Assembly: GCA_036346395.1 (NCBI GenBank)
Contig: CM070604.1
Coordinates: forward strand, 36,483,662 to 36,547,661
Direction: 5' to 3'
DNA length: 64,000 nucleotides
DNA from: Hsuehochloa calcarea
Lineage: Eukaryota; Streptophyta; Magnoliopsida; Poales; Poaceae
The first letter of the stretch is position 1. Each line of letters opens with the position of its first letter. Positions 1 through 10,909 of the stretch are shown here, piece by piece. The position numbers and the translations under genes are program-made. The notes beneath the pieces were generated by a model. That model saw only the letters and a program-made list of their open reading frames with translations, did not search any database and had not been told where the DNA came from.

Positions 1-47
1 TCTATCTTTAACAGCAAGTTGGTATGATATGAGAGAGTACAATTTTA

Positions 48-359
48 ATGACTGTTTTGTCTTCTAAAATCAAACAACTAGCGAAATCTAGCATGGACAA
101 GCTAAATGAACGCAAGGCTTCTCTGGACAAAGAGCGAGCTGGCGCCGAGTCTAAGCTTTCGGGAGCACGAGCCATGGCGAAGGAGGTAGAGCTCCAAATC
201 AAGCAGACAAAAGCCCAAGTGACATCCAAGAGGTCAGAGCTTCGAGCAATGTGGGCGACCAGGACAAGGGCGAAGGGCGCCAATGCACTGGACGTGCATG
301 AGCAAGAGGAGCGCGAGGTGACGCAAGAACTGGACCATGTCAAGGAGGAGCTGCTGTAA
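48..359 (+). CDS. small coiled-coil ORF, function unknown
   Basis: A 103-residue frame opens at the ATG at 48 (an in-frame stop lies at 30-32) and ends at 357-359. Most of residues 10-100 are Lys, Glu, Arg, Gln and Ala with spaced Leu, Met and Val, so an extended charged helix or coiled coil is the best description. I recognise no known domain, signal peptide or membrane segment. Nothing downstream looks like a continuing exon, and LTR-like debris follows. It may be the tail of a gene or transposon protein whose remainder lies to the left of the window, or a chance frame. Confidence is low. Confidence 0.3.
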   Translation: MTVLSSKIKQLAKSSMDKLNERKASLDKERAGAESKLSGARAMAKEVELQIKQTKAQVTSKRSELRAMWATRTRAKGANALDVHEQEEREVTQELDHVKEELL

Positions 360-649
360 GATTAATTTAATCTTTTATAGCCTATGTAATTTATTAGATT
401 GATTCTAGTATTAAAAGTTCTAGTGTGATGGTTACCAAAGTGAAGAATTGGAATCAAAGATTTTAATCTCTCTTCTCTCATTTTGCTAAATAAATGTTAA
501 ATGTATATGTGTGTGTAAATTGTATAGTGCATGCATACGTGAAATAGCTAACATCTATTGGCTGCAAGATAAGTTGCATGCATGGTACATGCTTTAATAG
601 CTAGCAATCGTCGTGATAGCACACATAGCGGCGTGGTAATTTGTTCGCG

Positions 650-949
650 GTGTCAGTGAGACGGCAGCGTGGTCAGACGCAGTGATGATGTATGACAATT
701 GTGACTATTCATGTCATCTCTTCGTATACTATAAATAGGGATATTCTGTATAACACACACACCATTTAATATTATATTCTCTCTCCATGAAGAGAATACA
801 GAATTGTAAGGTAGAGAGAAGAAAAAAGATATTATGCAGATTCCAAACACTGAACAAGATCAGCGGATGCATTTAATAGAAGTAATGATATTTTGTTGAA
901 TCATATAAGTACTGTAAAGTTCCGTAAAAATTAAAGTTCATTTCTTACA
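650..949 (+). repeat. LTR-like 3' end with TATA box and degenerate primer-binding site
   Basis: A TATA box (tataaat, 730-736) is followed by about 200 bases ending ttcttaca at 949. Two bases later comes tggtatcaaagt (952-963), which is close to the initiator-Met tRNA primer-binding site tggtatcagagc seen intact elsewhere in this window. This is the layout of the right end of a 5' LTR. I could not place its left edge or find a coding region after it, so it is probably a fragment. Confidence 0.35.
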
Positions 950-963
950 ATTGGTATCAAAGT

Positions 964-2032
964 AGCGTTATAGCAGCACTTATGATCCGCATTATGGTCG
1001 GATTATTTCTTTTGAATGATTTGTCACTTTTTAGATGTTTTCTTGATAGACTTGTTGTTTGATTTCCTTTGACCTCTGAATATAATATTGTTGGATAGCA
1101 GTTGGGTTGATGCACCCATTATTTGTACATATATATGCACGGTTGTTTCATACAAAAGTGTTTCATGACTCATTATCTGCATATGTGTACATGTCTGCCA
1201 GATAACAGAAGGGTTTCATGACCCATTATATATATAACAAGGAATCATATTTCAAAGCAACATCTTTTCTTTTTTTTTGTCATTACTGCTATCAAAATAT
1301 TTTAATGTACACAAGAAAAATCAATGTATTGTTGTCTTGAGGTCACATGCATGGTTTGCATTAATGAAGCATTATTTTATTTGAATTTCTTTTCTAGTTT
1401 CTTAACTAATTGGATGTCAAGTTGCATGTATGCCCAGTAACAACATTTAATATTACAGTGAATGTGCACATTGGTCTAATTATATTGTAATATTGATGGT
1501 TAAATATTTAGTAAATAACAAAACTTGTTTGTCACCAAAGTGGCCTAGCTTATAATAATTTAAATATTTAATTATGTATGTTTATTTTTTATACCGTAAT
1601 AAATAATATTTTGGATCACAAATTACTACAGAACCGAATGGGCTGAATAGATCCAGTTACAAGTAGGTGTTATGAACTTGACTTGCAATTGTTATGGAGC
1701 AGCAGTTTGCAGCACTTACATGCTGCTCCTCGCTTCTTCCCCACCTAGGCATCTCCCTGCTCTCTCTTCGACCGCGCCGCCGCCACCTAATCCGACGCGG
1801 GCGACGGCGGAATTCGCCACCAGCCACCACAAACTGGACCCCCAGGCTACCCCGGTGCTCGATTTCGCTTCCTCCTCTCGTGGGATTATAAATCCCAGCT
1901 CAGTTGCCGCCTCCAGATCCGCCACCAGGGACAACAGATCTCTACGCCGGCCACCGCAAATCAGCTCCACATGCTCCCAGATGCTCTCTATCCCTTTTCC
2001 CCTCTCGATTTGGCACCCTAGTGTTTTTTATT
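964..2032. other. no supported gene; AT-rich then GC-rich non-coding DNA
   Basis: From 964 to about 1680 the sequence is AT-rich with short imperfect internal repeats (for example two copies of a phrase ending 'gacccattat/gactcattat' near 1165-1230). From 1690 to 2040 it turns GC-rich with overlapping frames on both strands, none of which I recognise. The change of composition at about 1690 abuts the glycosyltransferase fragment, so both may have arrived together, but I see no terminal repeats that prove it. Confidence 0.4.
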
Positions 2033-2047
2033 TTAATCCTTAGTTTG

Positions 2048-2353
2048 GGCCTCGAAGCGGAGGAAGAACGGGTCGGCTCCGGGGAACTCCGAAGCGTCGA
2101 ACGGCTCGAGGTGGAGGTCGAGCCGGCGGACGGCCGGGGTCGCGTCGAGCAGCCCTTGGAGGTGCCTGGACTCTGCAAACGACACGGTGGGGAGCACTGT
2201 CACCACTAAGACGTCGCAGGCGTGGCCGGAGGAGAGGGCCAGCGCGAGGCGGCTGAAGGGGACCAGGTGGCCAATGCCGGCGCTCGGCAGTAGGACGACG
2301 TGCGGCCGGGCACCCGCGCGGCTGCCGGTCGTCGGCATCGCCGGGGAGACCAT
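2048..2353 (-). pseudogene. truncated family-1 UDP-glycosyltransferase, N-terminal fragment (C-glucosyltransferase-like)
   Basis: Reading on the minus strand from the ATG at 2353, which has a good context (gaccATGG), about 100 residues match the start of plant UDP-glycosyltransferases. The first beta-strand and GxGHLVPF-type loop carry the His used as the catalytic base in this family, followed by an LA-rich helix, an LPTVS phrase and the FDASEFPGADPFFLRFEA segment. The phrasing is closest, from memory, to grass UGT708-type C-glucosyltransferases acting on flavonoid precursors. Homology ends abruptly near 2048 and the frame stops at 2033. The acceptor domain remainder and the whole UDP-sugar-binding (PSPG) half are absent, so no active enzyme can be made. 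It is a gene fragment, either a truncated copy or one captured by a transposon. Confidence 0.75.
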
Positions 2354-2639
2354 GGTCGAGCGCTTGGTTTCTGCGCGGAGTAGGTGCCCTTCTCTTTGGC
2401 TCGTGCAGGTAGACAAGGAGGTTTCTGCCGCTTAATAATGTGTGATGCCAATTTGAGAGATGTAGCTGGGCTGTTTGATAGGTTTCTGCGTTGTTTCATC
2501 TGAATTTTACCGAGTTCAGATGAAACTCACGCTTCCTCATTTACCGAATTTTAACTAGTATTACACACACCAAGCATGATTGTGGTTGTGCTTTATCGAG
2601 TCCAAACGACATTCTTTTCTCACAGAATGGAACCTTCTC

Positions 2640-2801
2640 CCAAGGGAGGAGAAGCACCAACAGCAACAGCATGTATTTTCACTCTTCAGTTACATAGACG
2701 CAATAGCAGTAAAAACGATTGCTGACAAGAACACACACCGAAATACAGTTGACGTGTTTGTTGATTATTACACACAAGACCGAGCATGTATTTCCACACA
2801 T
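2640..2801. repeat. partial duplicate of the NLR 3' flank (left copy)
   Basis: The stretch from about 2688 (cagttacatagacgcaatag) through the 'gctgacaagaacacacaccgaaata' phrase to about 2790 resembles 17518-17625 on the far side of the Copia element. If the Copia insertion (2802-17512) is removed, the two copies become direct neighbours. Bases 2797-2801 (cacat) are the Copia target-site duplication. Confidence 0.5.
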
Positions 2802-4164
2802 TGTTGGATTGATCTCGGCTAACTGTCGAGACCGAGTCTCATGTGGCATTGCCATCCACGCGTCCTGATCGGGGACGACTCCAACTAATTTGGTTTCGGT
2901 CCCGTCCACCAGCGCCAGAAAAAACAGAAGGGGGTCTCGGCATCTTTGTCTCGTGCATGATATGTGAGTCAAGGCCAAAAGAAAACCCTAATAGAACCGA
3001 TCTCTAAGGGCGTTGAGGTGTGCGAAGATCGAACACCATCGGCATCACCGTGACGCCGCCGTCACTCGCAAACCTTCCCGCGACTCAGGCCGACCTCACG
3101 GCGCTCAGATCTGCGCCGACCCCGATCGAACTCTCAACCACGATGGCGTCTTCATCATCGGGTATGCGTTTCCGCACTAATGCTTTATGTTAGGTGTTCA
3201 TTTATGATCTAGATTTTCATGTGTTTAGATCAAGTATTGGTTCTCAGTTTATGATACGGATCCACCTAGTTGATTAGATGAATCCTGATTGTTGGCCCAA
3301 TCTTTCACGGTACACTCGAAGATCAGTAGCAATCTCACAAACCAATTCGGTGAATTGAATTGTAAGAAAATCAATATCCTCACAAACCAATCTAATAGAT
3401 TGAATTACAAGTAGTAGCGTTAGGTGAATAGTACCCCGAAACAAGAGATAGATATCTTGATCTTGCTCTCAATCTTTCTCCCTCAATCTCTCCAACTCAT
3501 ATCACGACTCAAGAACACACGATATGCGCCAAAACGGCTTTTCTGATTTTTATTATCTAAATCATAACTTGTCCTCCATATGGTGCGGCCATAGGGGGTT
3601 TATATAGCCTCCCACGCAAGCACAAAAAGGCGGATGAACAGTAAACGGTTTGCTACAGTAATTTCGTACTAGATTACTATTCACGTGAACAGTGATCCGA
3701 GTCGGGTACTGTTCATGTGAACAGTAATCCGAACCAAAAAATTACTTTTCTTTTTTTAATTAGAATTTAAAGTATTCTAGTTTTGAAATAAAATATTAAT
3801 CACCAATTGGCTGTCTGAATTGGATCCAAACTGAACCAACCCACATGCCATGTTCCTGACGTCCTCTCCATGCATGGCCAAATCTCCCTCTTGGTTTCCC
3901 TTGTGTTGTGGGCTTTCCTTCTCTTAGCTTTTTGCACGAACTTGTTCCATGCACTTGATGCTTCTTCTGACGCCAATGCAACCCTTGCTGCCATACCACC
4001 ACATATCTTTCTTGACTGCACGCACGCGCTAGGGTTTTATCCCGAGAGAACGTTCCCTCTCGTTGGCCAGCATCCCCATCCACCCTATCGGCCTTCACAA
4101 CATTTTGTTTTACCTTTTGCAATACTTTGGTTGTAGATATGGCCGTATCAGTTTATTACCATCA
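2802..4164 (+). repeat. Copia 5' LTR, interrupted by a solo LTR
   Basis: The LTR proper is 2802-3251 plus 4156-4164, about 459 bp. It matches 9591-10021 plus 17479-17512 with few differences, including a 6-base indel near 3172. It begins TG and ends CA. The 5-bp duplication gttta (3247-3251 and 4151-4155) marks where the solo LTR entered, and the 3' LTR shows the unoccupied site. Confidence 0.9.
3252..4150. mobile_element. solo LTR nested in the Copia 5' LTR
   Basis: An 899-bp block starts TGATACGG and ends CCGTATCA, so it has TG...CA ends with an 8-bp perfect terminal inversion. It is flanked by the 5-bp duplication GTTTA (3247-3251 and 4151-4155). It has no coding region. The size, ends and duplication are those of a solo LTR left by LTR-LTR recombination. 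I did not find its parent family elsewhere in the window. Confidence 0.85.
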
Positions 4165-4165
4165 A

Positions 4166-4177
4166 TGGTATCAGAGC
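4166..4177 (+). other. Copia primer-binding site
   Basis: tggtatcagagc lies one base after the 5' LTR end and is complementary to the 3' end of initiator methionine tRNA, the usual primer for plant LTR retrotransposons. Confidence 0.85.
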
Positions 4178-5295
4178 GACCCTAGATCGTTTTTGAACCT
4201 GATTAGTACAAACCGAGTCTCCCACTCACCCGATCTATGATTAGTGGCTCGGCTTAGCAATTAGAAGGAGGGGACTTAAGCATTTTTTGAGAAACCCTAA
4301 CGAAATCCTGACCCCAAACCCTCAAACTCAGATCGGAGACATTAAAGGCGGCGGAATACTCACACATTTTGGATCTGGAGCCTCCTCCGGTGCCGGGCGC
4401 CACCGAAGCTCCACTCGGCGGTTGCGCGCGCGACCTCGGTCGCAAGCACGCGCCGGCGAGGAGAGTTGCGGGGGCACCGCCTCTTCATGCGTCGTCGCCT
4501 CCGCTCCGCTCGCTCGCTCCTCGCCCGCGCGCCTCACGCCGCCGTTTTCGCTCACGCCGCGCGGAGTTTTCGGAGGAGACGAACAAAATGGGGTTAGGGT
4601 TACGCCGATCCGCTGGCTCTTATACGGCGCGTTTTTTGCTCTCAGCCGTCCGATGGAATCGAGCGGCTCACGTCGTTTCGTTCGGCCGGCAACGTATTGC
4701 ATCTCGGCCGTCCATTCGAATTCGATGGCCCGCGTCCAATCCACCCGACGTAATAACGATGCGCGATGATCTCGGTCGTCCATTTAGATCCAACGGCTCT
4801 TGTCTGTTTCGGATTTTTGGGCCAAGCTCCTTGGGCCGGCGTCACGCGCGTGAGCGGGCCGGGCAGCGTGGGCCGGAAGCAGGCCATGGCCGGGTACTGT
4901 CTACGGATGCACAGTAGCTTTTCCATTTTGTAAAGTGATTTTATGATTAATTATTATTATTATTATTTCATTTATTTTGTGCAATGTTTTAATTAATGAT
5001 AATTGCTCAAATATCAGTGATAATTATCTCTAATTAAAATTGAACTAACGAGATATTTTAATTAGAGATTTTATGATTTATTTTGGCATTATACACATGA
5101 TTACATACTGACCAACGTTGTTTGTAGTCATGTGTCGCCATATTAATTGTTCAAGTTCTTTTTTATTTTCTGCCCAACGGTGATATAAACTAGAACTGTA
5201 ATTTTGCATGTTATTAATTAGACCAACGTTGGGTTAATTGCATGCAATACTTTTTATGTTATTTCTAATTTTTCCCTGTATTTTAATATTCAGCA
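4178..5295 (+). other. Copia untranslated leader
   Basis: This is 1.1 kb between the primer-binding site and gag. Bases 4330-4900 are strongly GC-rich with overlapping open frames on both strands that resemble no known protein. The rest is AT-rich. I take the open frames as composition effects. Confidence 0.6.
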
Positions 5296-6216
5296 ATGAA
5301 TGCTTCAAATGTTGCCGCTACAATTGACAACATTGAGCAGCTTACGGGGAGCAACTTCCCCGCTTGGAAAGAAAGAATTTCAGTTGTCATTGGAGTTTTA
5401 GACCTTGATTATGCATTAAGGGTGCCCGCTCCCGTTTCTCCCACCGTTGGTGAGGACAATTACGATGAGAAAAAGAAAATATATGATAATAATGCTGAAA
5501 AATGGGAGCGGTCCAACCGTCTATCACTAATGATTATGAAGACCTCTATCTCAGTTGGAATCAGGGGAGAAATCCCAGATTCTGAAAATGCTAAGGAATA
5601 TATGGCTTCAGTAGAGGAGAAATTCAAAGGCTCCACTAAGGTTTATGCCAGTACTTTAATCCAGAGGCTTCTATCCACTAAGTATGACGGGTCCAGCAGT
5701 ATAAGAGAGCATATCATGATGATGACAGATATGGCTGGAAAACTCAAGGGCATGGACATGGAGATATCTGATGGTTTCCTAGTCCACTTTATTATGATTT
5801 CTCTTCCTTCTGAGTACACTGCTTTTAAGATAAACTATAATACTTAGAAAGATAAATGGAGCATGAGCGATCTTATCGCCATGTGTGTCCAGGAGGAAGA
5901 AAGGATTAGGACCGAAAAGAAAGATTTTGTGAATCAAGTTGGCGGTCCTAGCAAAAGGAAGTTCTCAGGGGACTTCAAATCCAAGAAAAGGCTGCACTAC
6001 TCTCCTAATTCAGATAAATCAGGACCTAAGGTGCAAAATACACCTAAGCCCAATGTTGCTCCTGCTAAAGCACCAAATGGGAATGCATGTCACTTCTGCA
6101 AGGAGCCAGGACATTTCCAGAAGGATTGTGTTGGTTTTCTAAAGTGGCTCGCCAATAAGGGTAATGATTCTATAACGTTCGTTGATGAAACCCTTTATAC
6201 TAATTTTTCCCTTTAA
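5296..6216 (+). pseudogene. Copia gag, broken
   Basis: Residues 1-183 (5296-5847) form a Copia-type gag capsid-like domain, starting near 'LTGSNFPAWKERI'. A TAG at 5845-5847 then interrupts the frame, and the same frame resumes directly (5848-6216) with a basic stretch and one CCHC zinc knuckle (CHFCKEPGHFQKDC, 6088-6129) that would bind RNA. The next stop in frame is at 6214-6216. The first stop looks like CAG to TAG. Gag would package element RNA in cytoplasmic particles, but this copy cannot do so at full length. Confidence 0.88.
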
Positions 6217-9200
6217 TCTTGGTGGATTGACTCAGGTGCAACTGTGCACGTTACCAACTCTTTACAAGGATTCCATACCGCGAGAACACTAAGAAAGGGG
6301 GAGCGAAGTCTTAGAGTCGCGGATGGAAAAGAAGCCGAAGTGGAATCAGTTGGTTCTGTTTCTTTAGTTTTAGATAGCGGCTTCACACTTCGTCTTAATA
6401 ATGTAGTATTTGTTCCTTCCATTAGGAGGGATTTAATTTCAGTATCTTTATTGGACGATGATGGATTTAAATGTAATTTTGGCAATAATAAATGTGTTAT
6501 CACATTTAATTCAGATAATGTTGGTCTTGCTGTTAGACAAGACAAGCTTTATATGCTTTCCCTTAATGAATCACCTATATCTTTGAATGTATGTGATACT
6601 ATGCGTCAAAAGAATAATGAGATTTCTTCGAAACTGTGGCACTGTCGTTTAGGCCACATTTCGAAGGGGAGAATGGAGCGTCTCATTAAGGAAGAGATTC
6701 TCCAACCATTAGATTTCTCTGACTTAGACCACTGCATTGATTGCATTAAAGGAAAATATGTAAAGAAAATAAAGAAGGGAGCAACTCGCAGCACAGGACT
6801 ATTAGAGTTAATTCATACTGATATTTGTGGTCCTTTTCCTGTGACATCAGTGGATGGTTTTGATTCTTTCATCACATTCACTGATGATTTCTCCCGTTAT
6901 GGTTATATTTTTCCCATTAAGGACCGATCTGAGTCACTTGATAAATTCAAGATATTTAAAGTCAAGTTGAAAATCAGCACAACCTAAGAATTAAAGTGGT
7001 AAGATCGGACCGTGGGGGAGAATATTATGGGAGACATGCCCCTTATGGCCAAATTCCTGGCCCTTTCGCTAAATTTCTTCACGAAATTGGCATTGTTGCT
7101 CAATATTCTACACCAGGTGAACCTCAGCAGAATGGGGTAGCTGAGAGACGCAACCGTACACTTATGGATATGGTACGGAGCATGCTTAGCTACTCTAGTT
7201 TATCAACTGGTTTATGGATGGAGGCACTAAAGACAGCAGCACATATTCTTAATAGGGTTCCCAGTAAATCAGTACCTAAGACACCTTATGAATTATGGAC
7301 TGGGAGAAAACCAAGTTTGAAATATTTAAGAGTATGGGGTTGTTGTGCTGAAGCTAAGATATTTAATCCACATATTGGAAAATTAGATCCTAAAACAGTA
7401 AGTTGCCATTTTATTGGGTACCCTGAAAGATCTAAAGGGTATCGGTTTTATTGTCCTAATAGGACAACTAAGTTTGTAGAAACAAGACATGCTGTGTTCT
7501 TAGAAAATAATGAGGACCTGGAGCCTAGGAAAATAGATCTTGAAGAGAAGCGGGTTTACGTTCCTTCACCGCTTATCCCAGATATTTTTATTCCTACACT
7601 TCAAGTGGTTGCACCTCCAGTACCAAATATTGTTGATGCACCCACTGTTGAGGTCTCTGAAATTCCTAATGTCATACCTAATGATGAGCCTCAGCAGCCT
7701 CCTGCGCCTCAGCAGCCTCCTGCAATAGTTGCTGAACCTATTAGAAGATCACAACGGGAGAGAAGATCTGCCATCCCAAATGATTATGTTGTTTACATGA
7801 ATGAAGATATTAATGATATAGGGAAGGTAGATGATCCCACCTCTTATAAGGAAGCAATGATGAGTGAACATTCTCCTAAATGGCTTGATGCCATGAAGGA
7901 TGAACTAAAGTCTATGAGCACTAATGATGTATGGGACTTAGTAGAAATTCCTGATGGAGTCAAAATAGTAGGCTGTAAATGGGTCTACAAAACCAAGCAT
8001 GACTCTAAGGGAAATATCGAAAGGTTCAAAGCAAGACTCGTAGCAAAAGGCTTCTCTCAAAGAGAGGGGATTGATTATAATGATAATTTTTCTCCTGTCT
8101 CGACTAAGGATTCGTTCAGAATCATTATGGCACTTGTAGCTCATTATGATTTAGAGCTACATCAGATGGATGTTAAGACGGCATTCCTTAATGGCGATTT
8201 GTAAGAAAATGTTTTCATGACTCAACCGGAAGGTTTTGTCGTGGAGGGCAAGGAGCATATGGGATATCGACTTAAGAAATCTATTTATGGCTTAAAACAA
8301 GCATCGAGGCAGTGGTACCTCAAATTTGATAAAGTTATAAGGAATTTTGGATTTAAGGAAAATGAAGTTGATAACTGCATATATGTTAAGTTCAAGGGGA
8401 GCAAATTCACCATCTTAGTGCTTTATGTGGATGACATCTTATTGGCTAGCAGCGATAAGGATATGTTGTTTGAGACCAAGAGATTTCTCTCATCCAATTT
8501 TGATATGAAGGATCTCGGTGATGCCTCTTACGTTCTTGGCATTGAAATTCACCGGGACAGGTCCAAAGGAGTATTAAGTTTATCTCAAAAGGCATACGTT
8601 GACAGAATACTAAAGAGATACAATATGCATAAGTGCTCTGGCTCACCTGCTCCTATCGTTAAGGGCGATAAGTTTGGGACATTTCAATGTCCAAGGAACC
8701 AATATGAAACTGATCAGATGAAGACGGTTTCTTATGCTTCAGCTGTCGGAAGCATTATGTATGCTCAAGTAAGCACACGCCCTGACTTAGCTTTTGTAAC
8801 CTAATGCTTGGCGATATCACCAAATCCAGGACGGACCACTCGGAAGGCCGTTAAGAAAGTCTTGCGTTATATGCAAGCTACTAAGCATCTCATGCTCACA
8901 TATAAGCATATTGATAACCTTGAAGTTGTTGGTTATTCAGATTCAGATTTTGCGGGATGTGTTGATACTAAGAAATCCACGTCAGGTTATATCTTCACAC
9001 TCGCTGGAGGAGCTATCTCGTGGAAAAGCTCCAAACAAACCCTTACGGCATCTTCAACGATGCAAGCCGAGTTTGTGGCATGTTATGAGGCTCTTTAGGC
9101 AGTCAGTATGGCTTAAGAACTTTATTAGGGCCTTAGAGTGGTTGTGACATTTCTAAACCACTCACCTTATCTCGCGATAACGAACCCGCATCTTTTATGC

Positions 9201-9399
9201 GAGTAACAACAAGTCAAGTGGTGCTGCCAAACACATTGACATTAAGTATCATGTTGTGAAAGATAGAATCCAGGATCAAACCATTAGTATCAAGCATATT
9301 AGTACTAAGTCAATGCTTGCTGATCCGCTTACTAAAGGCTTACCACCCAATATATTTCGTGATCATGTTGCCGGCATGGGTTTATTGGAAAGCATCTGA
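6217..9399 (+). pseudogene. Copia pol (protease, integrase, reverse transcriptase, RNase H), broken
   Basis: The order of domains is diagnostic of Copia. An aspartic protease DSG is at 6229-6237. Next come the pre-integrase HHCC zinc finger (about 6640-6760) and the integrase core, with its HTD near 6815 and the PQQNGVAERRNRT segment near 7120. Reverse transcriptase (about 7860-8600) has the catalytic YVDD at 8424-8435. RNase H follows (about 8850-9380) and ends near a TGA at 9397-9399. The reading frame is broken by a frameshift near 6970-6990, stops at about 8202 and 8802, and a frameshift near 9096. The proline/glutamine-rich linker between integrase and reverse transcriptase (7600-7750) is usual. 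The element is dead without help from another copy. Confidence 0.88.
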
Positions 9400-9576
9400 T
9401 TCTGGATAAAGGACCTTAAAACAAACCAACTCCCATTAAGTATTATGAATATCCATTTTAAAATGTGATAGTATACTATAGGTACTGAGGTTGTATGGCA
9501 CTTCACTGGCCATGCCACACATTACCTTGGTATTCTGTTTTTCATTTGATGATGGACTTATGTTGTTAGCCTTACG

Positions 9577-9590
9577 ATCAAAGGGGAGAA
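9577..9590 (+). other. Copia polypurine tract
   Basis: atcaaaggggagaa lies directly before the TG of the 3' LTR, the position and composition of a plus-strand primer. Confidence 0.75.
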
Positions 9591-10021
9591 TGTTGGATTG
9601 ATCTCGGCTAACTACCGAGACCGAGTCTCATGTGGCATTGCCACCCACGCGCCCTGATCGGGGGCGACTCCAACTGATTTGGTTTCGGTCCCGTCCACCA
9701 GCGCCATAAAAAACAAAAGGGGGTCTCGGCATCTTTGTCTCGTGCATGGTATGTGAGTCAAGGCCAAAAGAAAACCCTAATAGAACCGGTCTGTAAGGGC
9801 GTTGAGGTGTGCGAAGATCGAACACCATCGGCATCACCGTGACGCCGCCGTCACTCGCAAACCTTCCCGCGACTCAGGCCGACCTCACGGCGCTCAGATC
9901 TGCGCCGACCCCTACCGAACTCTCAACCACGATGGCGTCTTCATCATCGGGTATGTGCTAACGCTTACACACTAATGCTTTATGTTAGGTGTTCATTTAT
10001 GATCTAGGTTTTCATGTGTTT
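9591..10021 (+). repeat. Copia 3' LTR, left part (rest at 17479-17512)
   Basis: This matches the 5' LTR from its first base. It is cut at 10021 by the Gypsy insertion and resumes at 17479 (agatcaagtattgg...) to end at 17512. The 5-bp sequence TGTTT at 10017-10021 is repeated at 17474-17478, as expected for the Gypsy target duplication. Confidence 0.9.
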
Positions 10022-10909
10022 TGATGAATCACGGCGGCCCGATCTTCCGATAGGTTCGATTTGGTTCGTCGTGAGGACGTTGACGCTTTGAGGCTTCCGA
10101 CCAACAGATCGTCACCTCGCAATTCGCTACACCCGCACGCCTGTCGTTATCGACCACGCTTGCACGCGATCGACCTTACCACGAAGGTTATTCTTCCTGC
10201 AAGCAATCGAAGCAACTCACAAGAACAAGGCAGATGCAATCTGAATTGTATTGCGGATATGGATGAAGTTTAGAAGTGGGGTTCCTCAAACCGATAATCG
10301 GCGAAACTGCAATTGGTAGAATAATCTAAGAAAAACCCGCCTTTAAACTATGGCAGCTACTGTATATTTATAGGAGAACGTGAGGAGGTCGACCTAGGGT
10401 TGTGCGGCCGTGGGATGAAGCGTACACAACCTGGACTCTGACCTCGTTACGTTTACAAAGTCTTATTAGTTTCCAAAACGGTGTGTGCACCTTGTGTTGC
10501 GTATTTACGTCGAAGATCCGTCGTGGATCGGTCCTAGGGTGCTCTTGAGGAGTCCATACTATCTTTGGTCATAGATTGTGTCCAACGAGTACTGTGCTCG
10601 TTTTTCTGGTCTTAGATTGCTTCAATCGAATCAACTAGTCGTAGGTCTTCTTGTAGTGGTTGTAGATCTTCTTGTAGTGGTCGTAGACCTTCTTGAACTG
10701 GTCGTAGTTCTAGATTCCTGAGTACAAGTAAATCATCTCCATTAGGCAGCATCATAGAGTTCTCAAATAATACACTCAGCCCTAGAAACGACTTTACCTG
10801 ATCGATTAAGTGATGTGCTCTAGCTCTTGTCATAGGACCGTGCAGTTCAGCACCCAGATCTGGAGGGTCTTGTGTAGTGCGTGTATCCGAAGGAGGGATG
10901 TCCTCATCA
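10022..10909 (-). repeat. family A 3' LTR (copy 1)
   Basis: This 888-bp LTR has ends TGATG...CATCA in either orientation. On the minus strand its first 300-375 bases continue the pol reading frame and include three full 21-bp repeats encoding LRPxQEx heptads. A TAC-to-TAA change ends the frame early at 10612-10614. In the other LTR the frame runs on to a later stop. Confidence 0.9.

Noticed and set aside
4254..4917. Long overlapping ORFs in the Copia leader
   Set aside because: They occur on both strands of a GC-rich block, have low-complexity Arg/Ser/Pro composition and resemble no protein.
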